This document shows, piece by piece, positions 1-11,355 of a DNA stretch of 64,000 bases. Position numbers and translations under genes: made by a program. This DNA comes from Diphasiastrum complanatum (lineage: Eukaryota; Streptophyta; Lycopodiopsida; Lycopodiales; Lycopodiaceae): the NCBI GenBank assembly GCA_029204225.1, contig CM055098.1, positions 21,365,097-21,429,096 on the forward strand, read 5' to 3'. Position 1 is the stretch's first letter. Each line of letters begins with the position of its first letter. The notes beneath the pieces were generated by a model that made no database searches, was not told where the DNA came from, and worked only from the letters and a program-made list of their open reading frames with translations.

Positions 1-850
1 GGGCGGTAAGCTTGATAAACGGTGGGTCTGGTGGCTGTTGAAAAATGATTTCGTAGTTGAGGGCATTCATTAGCAGTGCGATGCTGTGAGCAGATTGGAC
101 ACCAAACATTTTCTCTTGCTGGAAAGGATTTCTCAGCAATTTGTTTCATGGCGGTTTGAAAATCGGCAGTGAGTTTATACATATGTGATTGTTGAGCTTT
201 TTGCCAGGTTTCCATTTGATGTAGAAGTTCAGAAGATTGAGCAATATTATTAGACTTAGAACGATCTGGATTCTTAGATTTCTTTTCACGATGGTCAAAG
301 TCATCATCGGAACATTCGTCTTTTTCACGGATAGCATCGGTCATCACATCTTTAAGATCATAAAGGTCAACTGGTTTGAGTTCACGGTGGATATTTTTAG
401 ACAATCCAACTAAAAATAGTTTTATGGCCATGCGTTCAGTGATATTTTCATCAACACATTCTACTTTGAGACGTTTAAAATGCTCAATGCAGTTCGAACA
501 GACACTTCGTGACGCATCTTGATATGAGTAATTTGAATGAACGGGCTCTGAGTCAGTTTGGATGGTTTGAAACGCTTGATGAGAGCGTCCTTGAGGGTGG
601 TCCAAGAAGCAAGATCAGGAGTTTCGAGATTCAAGTACCACTCCTTGGCGGTGCCATAGAGTACCATGGGAAATAGGTGAAGTTTTTCAGTTTCAGAGGT
701 ATCTCCATAAAAACGGCATGCATTATTAAAGTCTTGGAGAAATCGGACTGGGTCAGATTCGCCATCGTACTTTGGTGCATCGATACGTGGAATTCTTCGT
801 TCCATTCGTGGAGGAGTCGGATTAGAAGATTCAGCACAGTCACAAGACAT
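1..850 (-). pseudogene. Ty3/gypsy gag, broken by a frameshift, runs off the left edge
   Basis: Read on the minus strand from an ATG at 850, the protein carries a typical plant gypsy gag core: an entry segment with PKYDGESDPVRFLQDF, then LFPMVLYGTAKEWYLNL and a basic LIKRFKPSK segment. The frame is lost near position 490 and continues in another frame as a segment with FKRLKVECVDENI, followed by a charged region and a Cys/His cluster CPICSQHRTANEC close to the window edge, where a zinc knuckle is expected. Gag would form the virus-like particle around the element's RNA. One indel separates the two halves, so this copy cannot make an intact gag. The remainder of the element (protease, RT, integrase) would lie left of the window. 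The family assignment is firm; the exact start codon is a guess based on position relative to the leader. Confidence 0.8.
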
Positions 851-1692
851 GATGCAGAATACAGAGGAGCGGGACAGGACTGTACTTGACAAAAAGGGTA
901 GTTTGTTGGCAGAATGGATAGTGTAGGACAAAAACTGGTCTTTCTGATTGTTATAGAATTTGCGAACAGGCTGAAAAATTGTGGAGAGGCAGATAAATCT
1001 AACTGTAATACTCGCAAATTCTGAACAAGTATTCTGAATGTCAGAATAGTGATTTTTTTTAGATTTTCTGGAAAAATTTGGCGATTCAGAATTTGCGGAT
1101 AGTATAGGAAAATCGTGCTCTGTGAGGGCGAATTCTTAGGCTTGATGGTGAATTCTAACAGAGAGGTTTGACTGGCAGATAGGGAATATAGAGAAAGATG
1201 TGATGTTCTGTCAGTAAACAGGTAAAATCTGTGAAATAGAATTCGCGGGAGCTACTGAAGGACTGATCTTAATGAGATCTAGCCTCAATGAAGTCAGCAA
1301 ATTCCAAGACAAAGATTTTGATGAGAAATAAGGGATTTTGACAGTATAACAGGCTGTTTTCTCAAAATCTGACTATGGTCAGAATTCGTGGAGGTGATAA
1401 AATGAAAGATCAGGGTCTATTAGGGCTGCAGACAAACTGGCGAATTCTGATATACCTGTTTGGTTGTGAAAAAGGTCACTTGGGTCATTTCTTTTGAAGA
1501 AAATGCCCAAGTTGACTCTTTTGTTGCTTCCCCCCAGTTTGAGAAGTTGTGTCGCAGCTCGTGTAGGACCTGGAGAGACGACGCGTGCTGTTTGTTGGTA
1601 GATAGAGATAAGCACACAAGCAAACATACAACACGGAAGTAAGAAATAAAAGAGAAAAAGGAGAATAAGATAAGTAGAAAAATACTTAAAAA
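851..1692 (-). other. gypsy untranslated leader between primer site and gag
   Basis: This stretch lies between the primer-binding site and the gag start of the minus-strand gypsy element. Short ORFs occur on both strands but none resembles a known protein. It is read as the element's untranslated leader. Confidence 0.55.
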
Positions 1693-1707
1693 GCAACAAC
1701 GGCGCCA
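1693..1707 (-). other. Primer-binding site, tRNA-Asp type
   Basis: On the minus strand the sequence reads TGGCGCCGTTGTTGC, which matches the TGGCGCCGTTGCCGG primer site that many plant Ty3/gypsy elements use to prime reverse transcription from tRNA-Asp, apart from the last bases. It sits where expected, between the putative LTR and the gag leader. Confidence 0.7.
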
Positions 1708-1711
1708 ACGT

Positions 1712-2510
1712 TGTTCTAGTGAGTGCGGTGGCTAGATCTACTTACGGGTGTAGTATAGAGATGTAGAGATTCGTCCACTTTTTAAGTTCCTACAATAAGC
1801 TTCAACAGAAATATGGACAAGAATGAGAGCACTAAGGCTTACCCAACTAGTGCTCGAAACGGAAATAAACTAATTAGTAACAACAATAAAAATCCTTGCT
1901 AAGGCTTACCCAACTAGCAAGGTGACTAGACTAATCCTAGATTAACACCCGAAGGGTAATAAAATGAGATTGCGGCTAATACTAAACAAATAAGCAATAA
2001 TGAACATGCCACAATAAAACCGATGAAAAGGAGACAAGAGGAGGCCCGAGCACCTTCCCTCAAGCTATGCACCTTTCCAAGGGGAACACAAATGAAATAG
2101 AATGATAATTCTCCAAAATAGAGAGCAAGATAGCTTAATCTCAAAAGTGTTATTTACAATGCAAATACCTCTCTTTTATGGCAAAGAGGGTCTTCCATAA
2201 GTGTCTACTAACTTATGGGACTAATTTGTTCCTAGCCTTTCTAGAACTTCTAACTTAGGATTTAGAACTTCAATTTTCTTAACTCAGGACAACTTAAGAT
2301 AAAATATTTCTAATCTTAAATTTCCTAAGTCTAAGTTCTAAATCTAAGTTTAAGCTATTTTATTATTATTCAAGCTTCTACTCATGGACTTACAAAACAC
2401 ATGCCATGGCTTGAAGTTTATTGACAGATACTCATACGTGGTCTTACAAAACACATGCCACAGAGTTTTATTATTTTTTTATTTTCTCTGTGTTAGCACA
2501 GTTGCTAACA
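1712..2510 (-). repeat. Probable gypsy 5' LTR (boundaries tentative)
   Basis: The sequence abutting the primer site ends with AACA on the minus strand, and a TGTTAGCAAC start is found at 2510, giving an LTR of about 800 bp. No second LTR lies in the window to prove the borders. The region contains two 8-bp-stem hairpins with an identical 13-nt loop at 1827-1855 and 1894-1922. No protein-like ORF is present. Confidence 0.35.
1827..1922. promoter_or_regulatory. Twin hairpins with identical loops and different stems
   Basis: Hairpin 1 has stem GAGCACTA (1827-1834) with TAGTGCTC (1848-1855). Hairpin 2 has stem CCTTGCTA (1894-1901) with TAGCAAGG (1915-1922). Both enclose the same loop AGGCTTACCCAAC. 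The outer stem bases differ between the two copies but remain fully paired, which suggests selection for structure, in RNA or DNA, inside the probable gypsy LTR. Confidence 0.6.
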
Positions 2511-2680
2511 GGCTTGAACATTTTCTCTCCAGATTCCATATCTGACACTAGATTCTTTGCATGTGTGATTGGATAAGAAGCTTCTTGCTTTAGCACCTCC
2601 GATTGATGGCTAATTAGGAACATTTTCTCCTTTTTCTAGAGAGTCTGTCACTTTTTTCAATGATGATATTCTCTTTATGT
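2511..2680. other. Unassigned AT-rich spacer
   Basis: No coding, RNA or repeat signal is recognised between the probable gypsy LTR and the transposase fragment. Confidence 0.4.
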
Positions 2681-2682
2681 AA

Positions 2683-3076
2683 TCATGCTTCTGAAAGAAC
2701 TTCTTCCAACCTCCTAATAGCTGCTTTAGCCATAGACTCCGGTTTTGTATTCCATGCAAGGAGGATATGCAAATAAATTAGTTTTTCAATAATACGAACC
2801 TCAGCATGTAATGTGCATATCTGAACATTTTTTAATGGAATTAGCAAAACATTTTCATATTTGGATCTTCTGCTTCTCGTGTTGGTCGTCCCAAATTCGT
2901 ATTGTAGCAATCTTTCATGCAATAAAGACATGGATGCTTTGATGTTGCCCCATGAGAGACACTATACATACATTTCAATGTTTTCAAATCCCCTGCAAGG
3001 TGCCATTGAATTTGAAAACTTCCATGATTTTTTACTGTAAATTTCTCACCCTCCAAATGTCTCTTTATAATCTTGC
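2683..3076 (-). pseudogene. Transposase-like fragment, C-terminal half
   Basis: On the minus strand one frame encodes a segment with WHLAGDLKTLKCMYSV followed by SKHPCLYCMKDC. After a frameshift near 2850 another frame encodes IPLKNVQICTLHAEVRIIEK. The order 'GDLK-x-L ... C-x-x-C-x-K ... IP-x-x-x-V ... LH-x-x-x-RI' resembles a transposase-like family that I recall in many copies in animal and other eukaryotic genomes, but I cannot name the superfamily with certainty. The copy is a fragment: it lacks the N-terminal half, is frameshifted, and its upstream side is cut by insertion of copia element A at 3220. A related N-terminal half lies at 38985-45309 on the other strand. Confidence 0.55.
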
Positions 3077-3219
3077 CATAATTTGTTCATGAAAATATCC
3101 ATGAAAATACTTTATGGTCCTCTTTCAAGACCTATAAAGAAGCAAGTAATGCATAACATGTTAATAAAAAATGGCAATGTATGAAATGTTAATAACGATA
3201 CTCAGAAATAAATGTCACC

Positions 3220-3928
3220 TGTTAAAATTGAAAAACAATCCATATTGATTTCTTGGCTTGCTACAAATGTTGTGCCATGCAAGTATGTAGCTCATTAATG
3301 CAAAAAGCCAAGTTTGGCCTACATAGAACTCGAGCTACATGGTTATGTATTATCTAGTTTGATAAATGCAACTTGCATATAGTTTGTAGACATAGAATTA
3401 GCATGATTATGCTTGTAGAAACTCGTGGCAACTCACATGCATTAATTGTAAGTGATCCATAGTGACATGCAAGGCATGCACAAAGTTTAATGGACACATG
3501 CATGATGATTTGGACATTTCTAGTTAGAACTAGTACACTTGTAAAAAGTTGGTAGAATTTCATGCATGACAAGTGACAAATGTCACATAGACTCTAGATG
3601 TCACTTTAGATGTCATTTTGGAATGGATAGATATGGTTCTACCTCGAGCTACCTCAATCTCCTATTGCTTGTTATCTCTCTAGCTCTCTCTCTCTCTAAC
3701 TCGTGTTGAGGCTAATGCTCATACATTGAAATCTTGTATTTTTCATTCTTTGATCATTGCTATTATATTCTGTTGATTAGCATGCTAGATTGTGGATTAG
3801 CCATTTCTTCTGAACTAGATTTTGTTGATCAATCTAGAATTAGGTTATAGTGCCAATCACAAAGCTTAATTAAGATCAGTCACTCTTGTGGACATTCCCC
3901 ACACGTGTGAATTCTGGAAATTTTGTCA
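3220..3928 (+). repeat. Element A 5' LTR
   Basis: 709 bp, matching the 3' LTR at 13663-14459 apart from scattered substitutions and a missing block of about 85 bp around 3661. The missing block includes the ATAAATATG stretch that is the best TATA-box candidate in the 3' copy. The palindrome CACACGTGTG lies near its end at 3900-3909. Confidence 0.9.
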
Positions 3929-3943
3929 TGGTATCAGAGCCAC
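3929..3943 (+). other. Element A primer-binding site
   Basis: TGGTATCAGAGCCAC directly follows the LTR terminus; this is complementary to the 3' end of initiator methionine tRNA and is the usual plant copia primer site. Confidence 0.9.
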
Positions 3944-4698
3944 ATTAAGCTTTGCATGCTAACAACTCTGACTATACAAGAAACTGAGAGCTAAATCGAA
4001 CAAAAAAGCAGTTTTGCACTTTTTCTAACCTTTCTCTGAAGTGTATTTGGATCAAATCGGACTTGAATTGAATTTTTAGACCTGAATTGAGGAAGTACGG
4101 AATTCTGGAATTCCGCACATGTGAAAATCAAAGTTTTTCAGTCCCTTGGTTCTCCTTACTTATAGATTCAAAGATAGCAGTGTTATAGCTTGATGGAAAG
4201 CATTTGATCTGTACTTTCCATATAAATTGAAATCATATTAATTTGATGTGTCTATCAAGAGTTATAAGCTCTTAAAGAGGATAGGGATAGGTCCAAAATC
4301 CGAGTGACAACATTTTGATTTGATTCAATTATATTTTGTTCTGAATCCATTGTTTTGAGCATCCAACACAAGAAACTGTAGATCAAGACTGAGTTTGAAG
4401 TATTTGAACACCCTTTGAGCCTTCTGAGTGTCAATAGTGTTTTCTTTTGAAGCATTTCACATGTGCTAAAAGTAGGATTCAAACCAGCCAAAGTGTCTCA
4501 AACCACTTTTTGTGTCTGATCTAGATAACTTGTCTTGTTGAATATTTGAGATTCATCTCATATATAGTTGCAAGTGTTTCACATAGGAAGGTAGTTCAAC
4601 CTTGAAAATACCTATAGTGAAAGAGAGCAGCAACTCTAAGTCTGATAGAAACAAGCTCAAACATATTTCAATCCAATAACTAAGAAGTCTTCATTATA

Positions 4699-6521
4699 AT
4701 GGCATCTCAAGGAGGATATCTTCTAGAAGTCAGTGAAAGACTAAACACTTCTAGTTACTCAATTTAAAAGTTAATAATGGAGTCTGTTTTGATTTTCCAG
4801 GATGTTATGGATATTGTCTTGGTGTTGAGGAGGAGCCTCAAGCACAGGTTGAAATTCCTAAATATAAGAAGAGAGCTAGAATGGCTCTACATTTCATTAA
4901 GATGAATGTATCTAATGAAATTTTGAGAGAGATAGGATCTTGCACTACAGCCAAAGAAGCTTGGGATGCACTAAAGACCATCTATGAAGCAAAGAATACT
5001 TCTAGAATACTCACTCTTAGAATTCATATTTTCCAAAGTTTCCAAAGAAGTGAAGAGAGTGCATCTAACTATGTTCTGAGAGTTAAATATTTACATAGAG
5101 AGCTTTCCTCTGTTGGTGTTACCATTAACCAAGTTGAGCTAGTTCAAGTCATACTGAATGGCTTGAGAGATGACTATGATAATCTTGTTCAGTCTTTTGC
5201 TATTAAGGAGGAGTTACCTAATCTAGAAACTCTCCAAGGAATTCTTATTTCTGAAGAATCTAGACAAAGCTATAAACTCTCCAGGATGAACAAACTTGAA
5301 CATGGTGGAAGTGACAAAGCCCTCTTTGTCAAAGGTAAGCATAAAGGAAGGAGTAAGAACCAATTCTCTCAAGCATACAACAAAGACAAAGCCAAAGATC
5401 GAGATCAAGACGGTGAAGAGGATGAAACATCTCATCCCTCTAACTCAAAAACCAAGAAGAAGAAAGTGAAGTGCTTCTTCTGTGGCAAAAAGGGGCACTA
5501 TGCCTCTAATTGCTTTAAGAAGAAAAACCAACTCAAGCAAGCTAATCTCTCCAAAGAGATTGAAGAAGATTTTGTTGCAAGTGATGGAGAAGGATCACTT
5601 ATGGTGTCCAGTTTTTCTTCATCACCTTTTAAGAAAGATGGAGCTTGGTACATAGACAGTGGAGCCTCTTCACATATGTGCTGTTCAAAGGAGTCATTTG
5701 ACTCAATCTTACCTTTCAAAGGACTCAAGAGATCTATTTACACAGCTAATGATCATGAGTGTCCAATAGAAGGAATTGACAACATTCCATTGAAACTTGC
5801 TTCTTCAAAAGTTCTTGCACTTTCTAATGTTCTTTTCATTCCAAAACTTACAAAGAACTTTATTAGTGTGGGAAAGTTGCTTGATAATGGTTGTGATGTA
5901 AAGTTCAACTCCAATACTTGTTTTATCAAGAGAAAAGATGAGATCCTTGCTGATGGAACTAGATGTGGTGGAATTTTTAAGTTGAATTCTTATGAGAATG
6001 CAAACCTTTGTGAAGTTGTTTTGTTATCTAAGGAGGAGCTGTGGCATAGAAGGTTGGGACATCCTAACTTTACATCTATGTCTTCTATAGTTAAGAAGGA
6101 GAAGGCTATTGGTCTTCCAAAATCTCTTTCTAAAGATTTCAAGCCTTGTGAGGGTTGTGCCATTGCAAAGTCACACAGAAAGCCATATCAGAAGTCTTTT
6201 ATAAAGACTACTTATCCATTGGAACTCATACATTCAGATGTACATTTTTTCTCTTCTAAAAATATTGGTGGTGCAACATGTTTTGTCATCTTTATTGATG
6301 ACTTTACTAGATACACTTGGTTGTATCTACTTTCTTCAAAGGCTATGGTTTTTTATCACTTCCTTATCTTCAAAGCTTATGTAGAAAAACAGTTTTCTTG
6401 CAAAGTTAAAGCTTTAAGATGCGATGGAGGAGGTGAATATATCTCCAACAAGTTTCATAATTATTGTGAAGGTGAAGGAATAAAGAGAGAATTTTCTTGT
6501 GCCTATTCTCCATCTCAAAAT
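4699..6521 (+). pseudogene. Element A gag-protease-integrase (5' part of polyprotein)
   Basis: The start MASQGGYLLEVSERL at 4699 matches the gag N-termini of elements B and C. A TAA stop follows within about 21 codons and a frameshift near 4830; after that one long frame runs to the junction with element B. It contains the gag core (KMNVSNEILREIGSC, then QVILNGLRDDYDNLVQSF), a zinc knuckle CFFCGKKGHYASNC, the aspartic protease motif WYIDSGASSHM, the integrase zinc-binding segment (LWHRRLGHPN ... CEGCAIAKSH) and most of the integrase core (IHSDVH, FIDDFTRYTW, and RCDGGGEY with the usual DN changed to DG). The frame is cut at SPSQNE, just where QNGVAERKNR would be expected. The products would package and integrate the element; this copy cannot. 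Confidence 0.9.
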
Positions 6522-6820
6522 GAAGCAATTTTGAGTGATTCTCTCCATTTGTCTACATTTGTTTTGATTGTTTTGAGGTGCTATCAATGTGTACTTGATT
6601 TTCAGGTTGGAGTCCGTACTCAGACAGGGTTTCACACGTGGGAAACCAGAAAGTACACCTACCTTCAATTAATGATTGTTCTTGTTAGGATTTTGTGTCC
6701 AGAATTGATCTAGATTGATATTAATCTCAAGTAGATTGATAGATCAAGTAATCTGACAACCAATCCCTCTTGAGGATCAGATTAAGATCCACTCTTGGTC
6801 CTTTTTGTACTTTTTCCACA
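6522..6820 (+). repeat. Element B truncated 5' LTR
   Basis: Matches the last 298 bp of the 3' LTR (from about 11888). The TATATATAG sequence at 11832 in the 3' LTR lies in the lost part, so this LTR probably has no promoter. It contains TTTCACACGTGGGAAAC at 6630-6646. Confidence 0.9.
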
Positions 6821-6833
6821 TGGTATCAGAGCC
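6821..6833 (+). other. Element B primer-binding site
   Basis: TGGTATCAGAGCC directly after the LTR end CCACA, complementary to initiator Met tRNA. Confidence 0.9.
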
Positions 6834-7405
6834 TAGTACAAGAGGTTTTGTTGAAATTGATAGGGTTAATCCAAATCAAAGCCAAAATTAGCAGTTTTTT
6901 GGAAACTAGTCAAATTTTGTGTAGCGAGTTGGATTTGATAGCTATTCTCAAAAATTTTGGTCCAGATCTTGTTGTGGGCTACTGTAGGAACCCTTTTCAC
7001 ACGTGTGAGGCCGTACATCTCCCATTTTGACTGAGAAATTTCAAAAATTGTAGAATTTGACTCACATACCCGATTTGAGTGATTTTTGGTGCAAAATCAA
7101 GCATTTTCTATAAACAGTCTCTTGGATTGGATCAGCCAAAAAATTAAAATTGAAGCTTGAATGAGGTGCATTAATTGATATACTCTGATTTTTTGATTGT
7201 ATGTTGAAGTTGAAGAGAGAAATTGCTAAAAATCATAGATTAAGGAGTGATTTTGCAAGGTTGAGACTAGAATCTAAATTTCCATCATTCTAGATTGGTT
7301 CATGAGTGATAGGATTGAGTCTATAAGCATAAATTGCTAGAAAACTTTAGGTTCAGATCTCTTAGAGAAACCATAAGAGTTTCTAGTGCTTTTTCACATT
7401 CAAAA
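6834..7405 (+). other. Element B leader with shared palindrome
   Basis: The leader between primer site and gag contains CACACGTGTG at 6998-7007 followed by AGGCCGTACAT. The surrounding 150 bp, including TTTTTTGGAAACTA and a GCGAGTTGGATTTGA-like stretch, resembles the leader of element D, where the segment is duplicated (43531-43702 and 43734-43890). Confidence 0.65.
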
Positions 7406-10400
7406 ATGGCATCAATGGGTGGTATTTTGCTTGAAGCTAGTGAAAGACTTACATCCACTAATTATGCTACTTGGATAGTTCTAATGGAGTCTTTGCTTGT
7501 ACTTCATGATCTTTATGACATATTACTTGAGGTGGAAGTAGAACTTCAAGGAGGAGTTGAATTGGCTAAGTACAAAAAGAGATGTACAGTTGCATTACAC
7601 TGCATAAAAATGAATGTAAGTAATGAACTTTTGAAAGAAATCTCATCTTGTACCACATGCAAAAGGCATGGGACTCATTAAAATCCATTTATGGATCCAA
7701 AAACACTTAAAGGATACTCATGCTTAGGAATCAAATCCTTCAAAGCATGAAAGGTAGTGAAAGTGCCCAAAATTATGTCTTTAGGATCAAATCTTTGAAT
7801 AAAGAGTTGTCTTCTACAGATGATAAAATCAAAGATGATGAATTAGTTCAAATCATTTTGAATGGATTAGGAGATGATTATTCCAATCTTGTTCAAACCT
7901 TTGCTACTCAAGATTCACTTCCTAGTATTGAAAAACTTCAAGTGTGCTTGTTAGTGAGGAGAGTAGAATGCTTCATATCAAAAGTAGGATGAGTTCCTTA
8001 TCTTTGAATGATGGTGATGAAAAAGCTAACTTTTCTTTGAAAGGCAAGAAGAAGAAGTTTCCATCCAAGAAGACTCAAGAACAAAGATGGAGCATCATGT
8101 TCCAAAGGCAAGAGCAAGAAGAGAAGAAGCTAAAGTGTTTCTTTTGTGGAAAAAAGGGACATTTTGCATCCGAGTGCTATAAGAAGAAGAATGCCCAAGA
8201 GAAGGACAATCAAGGCAATCTTGTGCTTGAGGAGGAGGAAGAAGGCAATATATCTTTGATGGTATCCTCACCACAAAAATCTAATCAAGACACTTGGTGG
8301 ATTGATAGTGGGGCAAGCTCTCACATGACTCACCAAAAAGTCTACTTTTCTAATCTACTTTCTTACAATAGTTCTAAGAGATTTATCTTCAATACAAGTA
8401 ATCAAGAATTTGAGATTGTAGGTGTTGGATCCATTCCTTTATGTCTAGGATCATCTAAAAAAGTACATCTAGACAATGTACTTTATGTACCTTCAATTAC
8501 AAAGAACTTGTTGAGTGTAGGACAACTTATGGATAGTGGATTAGATGTACATTTCAAGCATGGAGTATGTTCTATCTTGAAAGATGAAAAATGTATTGGT
8601 AGTGGTTTCAAGCAAGGGAGGTTATTCAAATTGGATGCTAATGTGATGGTTGGAAGTGTGAACATGGCAAGGGAGGAGCTCACTCAAGTGGAATTATGGC
8701 ACAAAAGGTTAGGCCATCCTAACTACAAAGCTATGGAGACCATGGTGACAAAGGAGCTAGCAAGAGGACTTCCCAAAACCATATCCAAGTGTGGCAAGCT
8801 TTGTGAAGCTTGTGGACTCTCCAAATCTCATAAGCTTCATTTCAAGAGATCTTTGATAAGATCTAACTCTCCTCTTAGCCTTATACACTCGGATGTTCAT
8901 TCATTTTCACATGAATCAAATGGTGGAGCTCTAATGTATGTCACTTTTATTGATGATAAATCAAGATACTCTTGGGTTTATCTCTTGTCTAAGAAAAGTG
9001 AAGTTTTTGAGTCCTTTGTAAAGTTCAAAACTCTTGTGGAAAAGCAACTTAATACCAGCTTGAAAGTATTAAGAAGTGATAATGGAAGGGAGTACATCTC
9101 CAATAGGATGAAAGAGTTTTGTGAAACTAATGGCATAAAGAGAGAGTTTACTTGTACATATACTCCACAACAAAATGGAGTAGCTGAGAGAAAGAATAGG
9201 ACACTATGTGAGTGTGCTAAAGCTATGAGATTAGATGCATCTCTTTCTATTTCATTTTGGGGAGAAGCTATTTTATGTGCAAATTTTCTTTGTAATAGAA
9301 TGACTAATAGTGCCATTAAAGGACTTACACCTTATGAAGTATTGTTTGGCAAAAAGCCAAATCTTAGTGATTTGAAAGTTTTTGGATGTACTTGTTATGT
9401 ACATATTCCTTTAGAAACAAGGAAAAAGGAAGATGCCACTTCTTTCAAAGGCATCTTTGTTGGTTATAGTGAAAATAAGAAAGCCTATAGGATATATGAT
9501 CTTATTACAAAAAAGGTTGTTGCTAGTAGAGATGTACTTTTTGATGAATCTCTCCAAGCCAAAGGAAAGGTGACTTCCAACAACACTCAACTTGTCAAAG
9601 ATCATGCTATGGCCGAGGAGGAGCTTCATGAAGATGAAGACCAAGTGGAACCTACTCCAAGTCCAAGGGTGCCAAGAAGATCAACAAGGACAAGGATTGA
9701 GCCATCAAGGCTCACTTATAGTGACAAAGGGGAGCAAAGGGAAGATTCTCAACTACTACTCTTATACTTTCTTGACTACTATGCTTGAAGAACCAACTAG
9801 TTTTGAGGAGGCAAATAAGTCTCAATATTGGAGAAAAGCTATGCAAGTAGAGTTTGATGCATTAATGGAAAATCAAACTTGGAAACTTGTTGATTTACCT
9901 TATGGAAAGAAGCCTCTTACTTGTAAATGGATATATAGATTGAAATATAATCAAGATGGTTCCATTCATAAGTACAAAGCTAGACTTGTAGCAAAAGGTT
10001 ATTTGCAAGTCAAAGGCATAGATTATGATGAAACCTTTGCACCTGTTGCAAAGCTTGTGACCATTAGATTAATCATATGTCTTGCAACTTCTTTCAAATG
10101 GGAGCTCTTCCAACTTGATGTGACAAATGATTTTTTGAATGGATTCTTGGAAGAGGAAATCTACATGTGCCAACCCGACGGCTTCATCAAAGATGGAGAA
10201 GAAGACAAGGTGTGTCTCTTGAAGAAGAGTCTTTATGGACTCAAGCAAACACCAAGAGCATGGTACTCTAGGTTGCATTCCTATCTTATTTCCATTGGAT
10301 TTGTTGTAAGTTCTTATGAACCATCATTGTACTGCAAATGTAGTGATGGAAAGATCATTATCTTAGTTTTATATGTTGATGACATTATACTCACAGGAAA

Positions 10401-11340
10401 TGATCTAGATGGCATTAAGAATGTAAAATTTTCCTTGTCTAGTGAGTTTAAGATGGTAGATCTAGGACTTCTTAAAGTTGTACTTGGAATAGAAGTCACT
10501 AGAAGTAATGATTTTACCTTCATATGTCAATCTAAGTATGCTAGATCAATCTTAGCAAGATTTGGCATGATTGATTGTAAAGGAGTTGAAACTCCTATGG
10601 AACTAAGTGTAAAAGGTTCTAAGCAAAGTGATGAAGCATCCTTTGAGGACATCACTACCTCTAGAATGCTTATTGGTTCCTTGATATACTTAACTATCAC
10701 TAGACCAGATCTTAGTTTTTGTGTTGGCAAGTTGAGTAAATACATGCAAAGTCCATTAATGTGTCATTGGAAAGGAGCAAAAAGGGTGTTAAGGTACATC
10801 TCGGCTACAACAGACTTTGGCATAGTTTATGAAAGGACTAATATTTGTTTGAGAGCATATTCGGACTCAAGTTTTGCAGGTGACAAGATGGATAGAAGAT
10901 TCATAAGTGCATTTGCTACATTCTTATGTGGAGGAGTTATATCTTGGCTTTCTAAAAAGCAAGATACCATCTCTCTTTCATCAACAGAATTCGAATATAA
11001 AGCTATGACAACAATCACAAAGGAGGTTCTTTGGCTTAAAAGGATTTTGGAGTAGCTACATGTGATCAAGGATGAAGACATTCCATGCATATATTGTGAT
11101 AATCAAGCAGCTCAACAACTTGCAAACAATCCAGTCTTCCATGCTCGAACAAAGCACATCGAGATTGCACATCATTTCGTGAGGGAGAAAGTGCAAGCAA
11201 AGGAGATCAAGCTTATTCATGTTTCATCATCAGATTGCATTGCTGATATACCCACCAAGGCATTGCCTAAAGATCCATTTATAAAATTAAGATTGGCTCT
11301 TGGAGTTATAGATAGATCTATGCTAGATTTACCAAGCTAG
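7406..11340 (+). pseudogene. Element B gag-pol polyprotein (broken)
   Basis: Starts MASMGGILLEASERL. Gag has a frameshift near 7660 and another near 7945; the following frame contains the zinc knuckle CFFCGKKGHFASEC, protease WWIDSGASSHMT, integrase (LWHKRLGHPN ... CEACGLSKSH, IHSDVH, LRSDNGREY, TPQQNGVAERKNRT, FWGEAI) and the LKVFGCTCYVH segment. A frameshift near 9700 moves to the RT frame (KARLVAKGYLQ, FAPVAKLVTIR, LDVTNDFLNG, QPDGF, SLYGLKQTPRAWY, YVDDIILTGND) and RNase H (YSDSSFAGD, SLSSTEFEYKAM). A TAG at 11053 replaces what is probably a Glu codon; the frame then continues through CDNQAAQQLANNPVFHART and DCIADIPTKALP to a stop at 11340, just before the 3' LTR. All catalytic motifs are recognisable, but at least three frame breaks and one stop make this copy non-functional. 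Confidence 0.92.
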
Positions 11341-11355
11341 ATTTTTTATGACGAG

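Noticed and set aside
11053-11058. Programmed stop readthrough (TAG CTA) in element B pol
   Set aside because: Element A has a sense codon at the equivalent place and B has other frame breaks, so a point mutation is simpler.
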